A program made the translations under genes and the position numbers. DNA of 64,000 nucleotides from Apostichopus japonicus (taxonomy: Eukaryota; Echinodermata; Holothuroidea; Aspidochirotida; Stichopodidae): positions 19,486,094-19,550,093 of the forward strand of contig NC_092563.1 in assembly GCF_037975245.1 (NCBI RefSeq). Direction: 5' to 3'. The notes under the pieces are model-generated. The model was not told where the DNA came from, searched no databases, and saw only the letters and a list, made by a program, of their open reading frames with translations. This document shows positions 29,119-41,300 of the stretch, one piece after another; the stretch's first letter is position 1; every line of letters starts with the position of its first letter.

Positions 29119-31436
29119 AAAGTGCATAATGCATGAAGAGACCAAGAAGTTTGAAATCACTGGTTGCCATAGGCTACCACTTTACAAATATCAAAGAACA
29201 ATGAGACCAAATAATGGGCTTTGTTTCAGAGCCGAGTTTAAAGTGTTTTAGTAAATGAAAAAGTGAATTTGTCATCCCAAAACATTCCTACCTTTAATTG
29301 TTGAAGATACACAGAAAAATACTGCTTAATTCCAAAAGTGACAAATAAATGACTCGAAGGAGAACAAATGGTTTTCCGCATTGCCTGGACAGAAATGCTC
29401 TAATCTTCAATCTTTATGTCAACTCACTTAATTATACTTCTCATAATGAAGACCCAGACATGACACAAAACAAACCAAATAATTAAACCAACTGGAAAAT
29501 TGACAAAATCTATCATTTATTGTAATATGTAATACAAAATATGGTCTCCAAATGGACCAAGGTGGTATAAAACATATCACTACACTTCCCTAGGTAAATA
29601 TTACATGTTTTAAGCACAGCAAGGATCTCTCAAACATCATTAAAAGGAAATAAAATGGTATATATATATTTATTTTCAATGATTCTACATGGAAAATATG
29701 ATTTGCAGACGATGATCACGATAGATTATCTCTTCTCATTTTTTCTTTCTTATTGCTTAGGTTTATTTTGCCAGTGGCCAATATAAATCCCACACACTGC
29801 TGTACAAATTAACATGATAAAAAGTTTGATTCTGTACATTATAATGCATTAACAAGTCCTACAAAGCACATGATGTTCTATAAAAGGATCAATTTGATAA
29901 AGCAAGTACTTGAAATTCTACGAAGCTGCTTGAATCTGCAAAGAAAGACACATGACGTGAAGAAAGTAAACATTTAAAAGTAGGATTTAGGATTAAATGT
30001 TCATTTTAGTATGACAAGGTCTCAGTTGTGCATTCTTTGTATTAACGATCTACTGTTCCACAAGGAACTGTACATCGGTAGCTTTTTCGTTTTTACTTAA
30101 GATGAATAAATTTAAGAAATGACCATCCTTTAAGAGACATTCTTCAACAGTTTACCAGGGAATAATAGTTTAGTGTACACATAATGTAGAAATCAGTGAG
30201 GTCTTGCTTCTTATAATATGTACGGTATACTATAGATAAAAGTGTGCATAGAAAATACTACAAATCTTTGCATTTATTAGCAGTAGGACTTTACCATTGC
30301 GATAACAGATTAAATTATGCCCAGTGTATTATTATAATTTCTTGCTTCTCAACCAAACCTTTCTTTAGACCCCAATTATTTTGCAAATTTCTTTCAAAGA
30401 ATGATGTATATACCTGTTAAATACTATAATCATTGATAAAATTATGCTTTATTCTGTTTTATAAAAAATATTGTGACAATTTAGTGTGCCAGCAGGACAA
30501 TATATTTTTTTTTGGAAAAGTATCCGGTTAATCGGGACGTATGGTGACCGTATACCCAAGGTACTGTACCATATTAACAGTTTAACGCCAATGACGCCAC
30601 AATAGGCACTAATGGTATTTGAACAAAAGATACAAACAGATTATTTTATTTAATCCCACAGACTAGATAGCCTAGTATCTGATTAAGTACAAAGTGCTAG
30701 AGAAGAAGTAACAAGAAACTCATTCTTACACTTTGCCATTCTTCTTGGCTTGTTCTTAATGATCACATACAAAATTGAACTAAAATTACTTCATTACACA
30801 TTGCTTTTGTTTCTTTGGTTTTGCTTAATACTAATGTAGTTTACTGGATCATATTAAGCTATAATGGAGGGGGAAAAACTTGGTCCTACGTTAACTGGCA
30901 AAGACAATGTTTTTTTGATAGTTTATAGTTACTTGTTTACTGTGAACTTGAAAGCAAAGTGTCTCATGTTCGCACTGATAAGAAATAATACTCACTAGAA
31001 TTATGGCTATTAAACAATTCACTGATGGAGACAATTATGCCTTTTTCTTTCCTTTTTCATTTTAATTTAATGTACATTGAAGACAATTGATTACATTGCC
31101 ATAATCGATTAATGACTTGCTTCAAAACATTGTTATCGCTAATAACACCAAAAGCAAACAATTTTTTTAAAGCCAATATGCTTGCTCTCTCATATGGTAA
31201 CATTATTTGAGAGGGAAAGTTAATTACTATTACATACTGCCATGGTAATGGTGGTAGGCATTCAGGAGTGATTGCATCTAAACATGTAGTCCAGCATACA
31301 GACTAATGTACAACAGGTTATGAACAGAAAATTCAATACACCTGTCTGTACATACATGTGTCCCATTATATATATTAATGTTTTGGGTGACCAAAGGCGA
31401 TTTCCGAAGCTTTCGTTCCCCCAACTCTGTGAAAGG

Positions 31437-31490
31437 GCCAAAATTCTGCGGAAAAAGTACATCGATGTACTTTTTCCGCAGAATTTTGGC
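31437..31490. repeat. Perfect 54-bp palindrome with no spacer
   Basis: The left arm starts GCCAAAATTCTGCGGAAAAA and continues to GTACATC. The right arm is its exact reverse complement, meeting at the central ATCGAT. All 27 base pairs match and there is no loop. It can form a cruciform or hairpin. It is not bounded by an obvious target duplication, and the flanks are not inverted copies of each other. Confidence 0.97.
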
Positions 31491-32829
31491 GGTCGCCATG
31501 CTTGTGTGATTTTTGTAATACTGTACAGTTGTATAACAACAACAAAACTTAAATTTGTCGTTTTCCTGGGACTATATTGATATCAACTAAATTAGCCTGC
31601 CTAATATCATCTTCAGTTAGCTTAACCCTGTCATATTTCTACGCTTTTACGATAATCAGGAAGTAATAGAGAGAGCCACTTAATTTTCCAGTGTGGCCAA
31701 CTCAATGAAATAATAAATTTTATAATGTTAAACTACTTTGTAACATAATTTACGAGAAAGTTACAGTAACAAGTGTAATACTTAATGAAGCATCTGAATT
31801 TCTTGATGATAAAACTGTAAAACAGAAGATAAAACAGTAAAAGACATACGATGAACAGATGAAAAAAACAGTAAAAATAGTAAACAGTGAAAAGATGATA
31901 AAACAGTAAAAAAAAGACAATAAAACGGCAAGATTAAGATGTACATATACTGTAACTCAAACTTGCAGGTGTTGACTGCATTTTCTTCTGTACATGTTGT
32001 CTGGGCAAATCTTAAGTGTACATATGGCTACACCAGGAAGTATGTGCATTGCTACTGTAAGAGTGTATGGTATCCTGTAATTATATGCTCACATAACACA
32101 GTAAGTAATATAACACATCCCATGATTGTCGTACTTAAAGTAACTCACAACGTATGCACAGCTCGTTCCCTCAGTGAATATGGGGATCACACCGACAACA
32201 GCCTTTTTACATGGACTCCGGGTAATGAAAGTACAAAAATCATTCATGTTTCCCTTTCACTTCCCCGTCTGTACTTAAAGGGACATGCAAGTGGCCGATG
32301 TTATTAACTTTGCATGCTGGAATTTTTTTGTCTACATCTTGAGGTTAAAACCACATCCTCATATCACTTTGTATGGAGAAGATATGAGATATGATATATT
32401 CTTACTTGGTGATAATTTGTGAATGCATCTGACAAGGACAATATGTATGATTATATAACAGAAGTTGAGCTGTAATGTACGTGCTCAAAGTGGCTTTCTC
32501 TATATCATATAAATTCACTTATTAACAGAGGGAAAAAAGACTTATTTAACACAAAAAGTTGCTGAGAAAATTCTAAATACAGACGACATTAACACCTAAG
32601 AAAATATTCCAATGTATCAAATTGCTACGATAAATGAACAAAAACAATATAAACCCTTACAGAACTGAAACATTTGAAAAACATATCTACCATGATGACA
32701 TCACAGACAACCTACCATGGATGGTGATGCACTGGTTGGAGAATCAAGGGTTGGGCCGGTCAAAGCAGGTTACATTTAATCAACCATATCTCGATATTAA
32801 TAGGGACAATTAACAGTGTGGAATATATT

Positions 32830-33000
32830 TTAACACAATCTGAGTCATTATTATACTTTGATACACATAACAGTGCTTCGTAAAGATCAAGTTCATAGTG
32901 TAATATGGTAGAGTTTGATGATAGGTACAACTTTTGTACATTACTAAATTATGCAGATTTTAGTTCAACAAAAAGTTAGGGAACCCTTGCTCTAGGGCTT
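32830..33000. mobile_element. hAT-like fragment (copy B)
   Basis: Positions 32838-32910 and 32920-32996 match copy A (9450-9526 and 9683-9755) almost base for base, including GTGCTTCGTAAA and GGTACAACTTTTGTACATTA. The end AAAAAGTTAGGGAACCC followed by TTGCTCTAG resembles ends of hAT-derived repeats. Confidence 0.55.
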
Positions 33001-33040
33001 GTGTTCCATTGTCTGCTATGGGAATATCCCTTTAAATAAA

Positions 33041-33352
33041 TGATGAGCAGGACGTATTAAATGTAACCTGAAGAAAGTGATGGCATCAAACCCTAAGAGA
33101 GATTTACCCCAAGGCACAGTACTGGCTTAATATGAATGCCAATCAATGCAAAGAAACGGTTCATGACTAGAGTTAGCTACAGACAGGGCTAGATGACTTA
33201 GTTGGTATACCTCAGGACTTAGGAAATGATGAGAAGGACAATAATGTAACCAGAAGGAAGTGATGGCATCAAACCCTAAGAGAGATTTACCACAAGGCAC
33301 ATTACTGGCTTAATATGAATGCCAATCAATGCAAAGAAACGGTTCATTGTCA
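33041..33352. repeat. Direct duplication, two copies of about 127 bp
   Basis: 33041-33168 and 33226-33352 share GATGAG(C/A)AGGAC, then GTGATGGCATCAAACCCTAA, GAGAGATTTACC and AATGCAAAGAAACGGTTCAT with few differences. They are separated by about 57 bp that includes an A-box-like TGACTTAGTTGGTA. No open frame. Confidence 0.9.
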
Positions 33353-33835
33353 TTGTCATTAATCTCTATTACATGAATTATATTTTAGGTCATGACAATA
33401 GTTGAATTTTTCTTGGTAGCTTTTACAGTGTTTTCTTCTTTTTTCATTCCTTCCTTCTTTCATTCTTTCTTCATTTCCTTCCAAATTAAAGTCAAAAACA
33501 GAGCTCTACAGTATCTTACAACAGTTATTGATTTCAAAATACTTTCTTGTAACACTAAAATCAGCCTCATTACATCATGTTCAAAATGATATAAAGCAAG
33601 AGTGGAAATATTTAGCCTTCCAAAGTTGTGTCCTGCCATGACACATGTAATAAATAAAGGCAAGTTCATGGAACATTGTCCATCTTTGAATTCACATCAA
33701 TTTGGTCCACCTACTGTACTTCACTTGTAACAGTTCAAGCTCTCTTAGTGCATGAGAATTGATCCAACTTGGTAGGATGATCTTTTGCTCAATGGATACC
33801 AGCTGGGATTGGTCCACTGGATATTTGACCACTGG

Positions 33836-35730
33836 TCAAGATGAAGCGCTGCGAGTAAACACTTGGTAAAAGCCAAAAGCAACAAGGCATATCAGAGCCA
33901 AGTAAATCACAATAACACCGGCAGGCTTGTCCTCAGCATCGGTGAACCTTTGGTTGTCATCTTCCTGAAGCGAAAGAAACACAGAAGGAAAAAATAAATA
34001 AATAAGTGCATCTTTACCTAACACTCATAGAAAATGTTGTACATTAAATTGTACTGGATTAATTTCTATCAAATTTATGACACTGGAATATTTTCCAGGA
34101 ACAATTTAGTATTTATAGTTTGTGTAGCAGTTTTTGAAACTTCTGAATTTTGTCTCTTGACACAGTTCAGGATGTTCACAGGACAATACTGCATACATGA
34201 TACACATCTTGATGAAGTTCAGGATGTGTAATGCTACTGCAATACTGCATGTATTGTACACATCTTGATACGATTCAGGATGTGTACAGGACTGCTACTG
34301 TAAACATGCGTCATTTATGTTTGTACACCAACACCAAGAAAACTTTATCGATAGATTAGTTAGAAAGAGGATTATACTGGAGGATTAGGAATAAACAGAT
34401 TACATTATTAAAAAGGAATATTTTTGTTGATTAAAAGAAGGGCGCCAAGAACATTAAGTAATTATATTATGTAAAAGAAATTTAATATAGCAAAGCAGCT
34501 TATATGTTAATTGTATCGTACAATAATTTTTATTTTTTTTATTATAAGCATATATACTGTGACATTTCATTTTTTACGTAAGTGTTAAAAGAATCCGAGT
34601 GGGAATTTATTATTTGATTTTCTCACGTCCCACTATGACTAAGTAAACTATCTGTCTTGTTCTTCAAACAACTAAACTATGATTGGTTGCAAGATAATAA
34701 TGACCCTTAATATAATACTGTAGTACAAGTAAAATGTTTTTAATAACAGGTCTAGTGTACACTGATGACAACACAGATGGCCTATCCACTTCCTGGAATA
34801 ATATGGCTTTACCAATTTAACAGTATCTCAAGTTTGGGGCAAGATCCTGAGATTGGGCTTACAACTATAAGGTAACGATTTATGTATATTCAACAAGTAT
34901 ACTGTATGCCACCAGAATAATAAGCTTTAAATGATACTTACATAAAAGTAAAGAATGCCATGCTATTAGTATACTGTAGATATACTGTACCTCTATCCTT
35001 GTGGAGGGTATGGCGTCTTTCCTTTCATTTCCGTTGATGTACCTTCTATTCTGGGCAAACATGGTTTCCTTCTGTCTCACCCTTTTGACTGTAGCTGGTG
35101 TGCTGCTGAACATAGGACTCCTCATCACGGATCCGTTCATGTTAGGATTGCTTGCTATGGTTTGGTTGATAATCGTCATATCTTGATCCCTGTCATTGTT
35201 GTAATCGTCTAACAGGTCAGAACAATGTGTAAGATTCTCTTCTGGTTCCCATGTGTCTTCACTTTCATCAAACCCTTTCCATCTGATTTTGTATTTAGTT
35301 TTCCCATTTCTTGTTCTCTTCCCCAGAATTTTGCCAACCTGAGAAAGTTTATAACATTGAAATGCTCTGTACTGCGTTCAATATGGTAACATCAATAACT
35401 GTGTAAGATGCTATGTTAGTATGTATTTGATACAATTGCCATTGAAACTACTCACACCACCACCAAACCTCCGGCGAGGGCACCCACCACATACAGCTTC
35501 TACCAAAATACACACCTTCTATACATGTAATATGTACATACATCCACATAAGTTAAAAACAGCCTGTCATAATGCCATCGTAGAGAATGCTGTATAGGCC
35601 TATTATTATTGTTATGTTAGTACAGGCCTATACTAGAGTCTATAGCTTGGGCTAGGCTGTACTAACGTTGGTGAATAATCATGAAATAGGGAGTAGGGTT
35701 GCTTACCTCAAATTCGTCTCCTCCTGCCAT
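33836..35730 (-). CDS. Tail-anchored chromodomain protein, uncharacterised
   Basis: Three exons in transcript order, 35730-35707, 35338-34991 and 33964-33836, all GT/AG and phase 0, encode 166 residues. Residues 6 to about 56 form a chromodomain: EFEVGKILGKR, KTKYKIRWKGF, then DTWEPEENL and a C-terminal helix DLLDDYNND. The methyl-lysine aromatic cage positions are filled by F7, W28 and F31 (Y/W/F or Y/W/Y in HP1 proteins). Residues about 59-124 are a polar linker with basic clusters (KRVRQKE, QNRRY). Residues about 139-160, after an acidic segment, are an uninterrupted hydrophobic stretch (AGVIVIYLALICLVAFGFYQ), with only six residues after it, so a tail anchor is predicted with the chromodomain on the cytosolic or nucleoplasmic side. 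I know no characterised family with this layout. The role as a membrane-linked reader of methylated histone is inferred. The main doubt is whether exon 3 belongs to the same transcript. Confidence 0.78.
34165..34290. repeat. Imperfect tandem repeat of about 54 bp, 2.3 units
   Basis: GTTCAGGATGT recurs at about 34165, 34217 and 34273 (the last as ATTCAGGATGT), with CAATACTGCAT and TACACATCTTGATGA/ACGA in between. It lies in the second intron of the chromodomain gene. Confidence 0.75.
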
Positions 35731-36561
35731 GAGTTTACTAGAAGGAAAGTTCAAGTTAATTACAAGTAAGTAGTAGTGGAATAAGTAGCAAACATTAACA
35801 GGAAGTTGACACCACAGCAACAACTAAACGATAACAAAATAAACTTAATGTCAGGTTCAGACTAGACATAACTTAGTCAATGTAAATTTCAATGTTTACT
35901 GTTTACTGTTTGTCTATAGACTATACTATAGCCTAATACTACAAATGCTATGTGGTGGTAGGTCCCAGAGAGCGGGTAATTGCTGAGACTGAGAGGCGGT
36001 AAGGAGAAGCTGCCGAGCAAAATTATTGACTGACTTTCTAATGAGGGTTACAAATTCCACTTTTCCAGTTAATAAAAACAGAACTCAACCAACTCCAACG
36101 TGGATGTTACGTGAAATTTGCAAATCCTTGTATGCAGTATTCAGTACTTCACGTTTAGCCTAACACAGCTCATACAAATGGGCACTCTCGGTGCTGAAGC
36201 GGGAATTTGAAACGGAAAAAACCGTTATCACCGATGACGTCATATCAAAACATTGGACTTGTTAAAGTAACATCCTCGATTATTGCAGTACACGTGTTTT
36301 AGTTCTCAATAACAAAATATATGATGACTAATTGCTGGTGATATTTAATATGTATTATAACGGCGTCCGACTTTTTGAAGTCTTAATTATTCCCCGAAAA
36401 TGGAAACACGATATTCTTCGGCATTTTCACCAGGTCCACTATATATGACAATGAGCTCAGTGGCTGACTGGCTACACCGCTCCCCTCTCGTCAAACATGG
36501 TCAAAAGACCAACATTTTACCTTGTAAACCTTGTCGATGAAAAAGCTTACAGTATTAATTG

Positions 36562-36757
<196 letters not shown>

Positions 36758-37980
36758 TTCAAACTATGCAGTTCAACCAATCTTTGCAGTTTGAGAAATC
36801 GTGTTTAAAGTGTTTTCGGACTTTGAAATATATTCTAACCGTACATGCTGACCGTTGATCCCCACCATGCAACTTCAATGAGGTTATTTTAATTGTCAAC
36901 GGAGATGAGCACACCAAGTATGAACTTCAACCTAGATATTGTTAACAAGGTTTTCATGTTTTGATGTCTGTTGACCTCAAATGACCTTTGGCGCTCACAG
37001 AAAAGAATGATATTATTGCACCCACTATAGTGTATCCACATCCCAGGTATAACGTTCAGAAACTATATCCATTTGAGGAAAAATAATATTATTATTGGTC
37101 AGCATTAGTCAATAAATATGTTTGGGTCGAATAGCTGGTGACATATTCCTGTCCAAGGACTGGTAGACCTCTATAATTTGGGAAGAACGAACGTTGAGCT
37201 TCTGTCAACGAGGAAGAAAAGTTTACTTTGCCATTGAAGGGTGAAAGATCAAGCTATAAACAGCCACACCTCAATCGTACCTGTGTTTGTCTTCTTCATA
37301 TGTAGCTGGTCCTTGTATAACCAGTTTATTAAACTTAACTGCCACCCCTTCTAGCAGCACCAGAAGCTATCATAATTGTAGTTAGATGAATATGTTTTTC
37401 TTAACTTATTTAGTCATGTACTTTTCTCCCCCCCCCCCCCACCAATACCTTTTTTTGCAAATCATAGGGTTACGCCTACCTCAGCTCATAATACGTTGGC
37501 ACAACAGGTGCCAAATCAAAATAGCAGGTACCAGCAATGAGCTTCTGGCAACGCGGAAGAAAATCACTTAGCAACTATTTAGAACCTGTTTGAAGGTAGC
37601 AGCCATTAAGAGCAGCCAATAACAGCAGCCACCTAGTGTATACATCAACGTTACGCGCCGTTAGCCACTGTTGTTGTACACTATGACGAGCGCTGGGTAC
37701 GCTTTTTGCCGGAAGTTGATAAAAACGATACCTTTCTCATTTATCATTTATGCAGTAATGCAGTTTATACAACACCTAATTGTATTCTGGTCATTTGATT
37801 GGTCAATTGCTCGTTGATTGCATGCAAAATCCGCTCTATTCCACTCTATGATATAGCCTGAACCATGGGTTATACTTTTTTGGTAGCACTTTTTTCAATG
37901 GTAAGAGAGCAGAGAAACCTGTCCGTTCAAAACATTCTGTTGCATGAGTGCATTTTACCCATCTTTAATATGTTATATAA

Positions 37981-38115
37981 AACAAATAATGAATGGTTTC
38001 CATTCGTGCAATAGTGCAAATATTTCATTCGTTGAAAGATGTAATTTGTTCCATTCAACGAGGCTTTCGAATGAAATATTTGCACTATTGCACTCATAAC
38101 CATTCATTATTTGTT
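37981..38115. repeat. Inverted repeat, arms of about 50 bp, 36-bp loop
   Basis: The left arm (37981-38031) starts AACAAATAATGAATGGTT and ends AGTGCAAATATTTCATTCG. The right arm (38068-38115) is its reverse complement with a few differences near the middle. The loop itself contains GTTGAA...TTCAAC. A foldback or miniature DNA element is likely; no clear target duplication was found. Confidence 0.85.
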
Positions 38116-38315
38116 AACACACACACAGGAGCGTAGTGGCAGTACTAAGTGTCATGTCTTACTGTCCTTTTTCTCTTAGCGGCTGCTGTTAGTGTCTGCG
38201 CTTAGTTGCTGCTACCTTCAATGAGGCCTAAACAAGCGTCCTTGGAATTCTGGTGTCTCGAACTTAAGTTTAGGTTAAAAATTTGTGGTTAACTAATTCA
38301 GTTATATCTGAATCA

Positions 38316-41300
38316 ATGTCAGACGAAGAAGACATTGATCCTCTTGCCCTTGAAGTAGCTGAGGAAATCAGTGAAAATCTTAGCAGTAAGTCAGGCACAT
38401 GGGAAAATGAAAATCTTGCTCAGGTAAGTCAAGTGTAGCTTGAAGCTCAAACTAAACTAAGTCATACACTAAAAGTTATTAGCCTAGGCTATAGCCTAGC
38501 CTTCCAATCCCAACATTGGCCACTGACACCAGTGTAATATGTCATGTAATATGATTAGTATTAACTAAATATATTACTAGCCTTATGCTATGAGTACTAT
38601 TACTGCCATCGGCGTAATGCTATATTAATATGGACCAATGTCAATATTAAGACGTGCAAGAAAGAAAAAGAACTAGAAGTACCAATCATTGAGGGTCAGA
38701 AATTTGCTGTATGCATCCCAGTGTTATGTTGCATGCGTATATTGTAAGTAGAAGGATGAATGTTATTAACCTGAATAAATAAGTACACAGGAAACGAATG
38801 TCTACGTTAACCATTTATTCCATGTCTTCCTTGGTGAGTACCCATATAGCAACTGTTCTCATTCATATCTCATATTATTTAACATAAATAAGACAAACTC
38901 AGCAAGGGTCCCCAAGGGTCACAAGCTGACCCTATTGGTATTATTATTATTTAAACATTTCTAAAGCGCACATATATATGTAAAGACATAAGCTATGGCG
39001 CTGTACAAACTTAAAAGAGTAAAGGTAAAAAACTTAAAGAAAATTAAGAAACCAAGTTAATCATAAGAAAGAGGTAAAAATCTTAAAAACAGATAACCCT
39101 AAAAGACTAAACAACGATGGAAAAAATAAAAAAAATAACGATGGAGAAAATGAAGTCAGTATATACCATGCCACAAAATCAGAAAATAGGATAAAAAAAT
39201 AATAAGAGATATATACAAAAAGAATGAGATAATAAGTAAAACTAGATTAATTATATACACGTTTGAAAATGAAAGTCTTAAGACTGGATTTAAATGAACA
39301 TACAGTACTTGAATTGCGAATAGAAAATGGGAGTGCATTCCACAATTTGGGGGCACAGATACAAAAAGATCGGTCACCAAGGGACTTGCAGCGAGTACGG
39401 GGGGTAGTTAAAATCAAACTGTCATGAGATCGTATGGAGTAGCTCACTGATCGTGGTTTAAGAAGGTCCTTCAGATAAGATGGTGCAGATCCGTGAAGCG
39501 CCTTATAAGTGAGTGATAAAATTTTAAAATCAATACGATCCTTTATCGGAAGCCAGTGGAGAAGTTTAAAAGCAGAAGATATACTGTCATATTTGTTCAA
39601 ATTTAGGATGATACGGGCAGCCATATTTTGTACACGCTGTAACTTATTAAGGGAAGACTGGGAAGACCATAAAACAAAGAGTTACAATAATCAAAGTGAG
39701 ATGTGACAAGTGCCTGAACTAAAGTGCGAGTAGAATCAGTTGAAAGATGCTTACGTAATTTTCTAAAATTATACAAGTTAAAACTAGCGATTTTACATTT
39801 TTCATTGATACGTTTTTTCATTGATAAGGTGTTGTCCAAATAAACACCAAGATACTCCACATCATTTACACAATTAATAATAGATGAGTCCACGTTAATA
39901 CAATCAATTTCAAGTTTTGCAAGTTGAGTCCGTGAACCAAAGATAAGAAACTCAGTTTTGGTATCGTTCATTTTTAAGCGACACATATTCATCCAAGCCT
40001 TAACGTCCAATAAACAACTCTCCATAGCATTTAGAGCACTAAGTTCAGAGTCGGAATTACCTGGTCTGAATTTTAGGTACAGGGCGTGATCGTCTGCATA
40101 CCCCATGACCTCGGGAAGGTGACTGGAGATTGTATGATATAAAGTACTTGCATAAGCCGTAAAGAGAACAGGGCCAGCACAAGATCCTTGTGGGACGCCC
40201 TGGTGGACGGTGGATTTCGTAGAAATGCATTCACCAACCTGAACACTTTGTGTGCATGGTCTTAAATAACAATCAAACCATGATTTAGCCAGCCCCTTAG
40301 TACCAAAGTTTTGATCAAGAACACTCAGCAAAATGTCATGGTCCACAGTATCAGTATGTAGGTCGCAGGCATGTGACAGGTAGTATATACAGTGAGTAAT
40401 AATGGTCATCGCAGGCATATGACAGGTGATATATTCAATGAGTTATAATGGTCATTAGTTAATAACTACTGTAATATATCACACCTAGTCTCTAGAGTAT
40501 ATCGAGGTTAGTTTTCTTCCTTACATTCTCAGATTTCTTAGATATGTTTATATCATTTTACTATACATTTTTTCTCTCCAAAAGGTGAAGTATAAAGTTC
40601 TGAGGGGACACCGGGAGGCAATCAATTCCTGCCAGTTTTGCTCCAATGATTCACTAATCTTGACAGGTTCTAGTGATCAGACAACAGCTGTTTGGGTAAC
40701 AGTACATTTGTTTTTATTTCACCTTGTGGATGACATTCACATAAAACTTCTGAGATCGTTCTCAATTGAAGTGTGCCAAGTTAGTTTGCATTAATTGATA
40801 GTTAAATATGAATTTCTATGTCTGGTTAAGGCATGTAGTGTGTCATATCCATCCAACTTTTACCAAATGTTATATATCTAACCTTGGCGATTTTATTCTC
40901 TGTAAAATGTTTCATTCCCTGTCACATGTTTCATTCCCTATTTTCCCAGTCCATATTCTTGCTTTTGTAACTCCAACTTATAGTCACTAGCATTGATAAA
41001 CTGCCTTTGTTTTATATTGTGATACCAATGATTAACATATAGTCCAGTACTTTTTGCAATTTTGTATCTTCAACACTTTGTTTTGATATTTGTGTACATG
41101 TATGTAGGTATGAGAAAATAGATTAATTGAATTAGGCTGTTTGTCTCGATCTTGCAAAAACATTAGTTTATCTAATTAACTTTGTAAATTGCAGTTACTT
41201 GTAAAGGTATAATTTATTTAAGCTGATCCAAGCAGGAAACTGAGAGAGAATTATTTGTTTACACTGTAAACAGTACCTCAATCGTAGTGATATTGATGTT

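Larger units (their letters stand above)
29127..33835. other. Gene-poor region, possible 3' UTR of the chromodomain gene at its right side
   Basis: I find no conserved exon. Contents are AT-rich sequence, a perfect 54-bp palindrome (31437-31490), low-complexity AAAACAGTAAA repeats (31805-31925), hAT-like copy B (32830-33000) and a direct duplication (33041-33352). Several TTTATT hexamers on the minus strand (for example 29516-29521, 30273-30278, 30645-30650) could end the chromodomain transcript, but none stands out. Confidence 0.45.
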
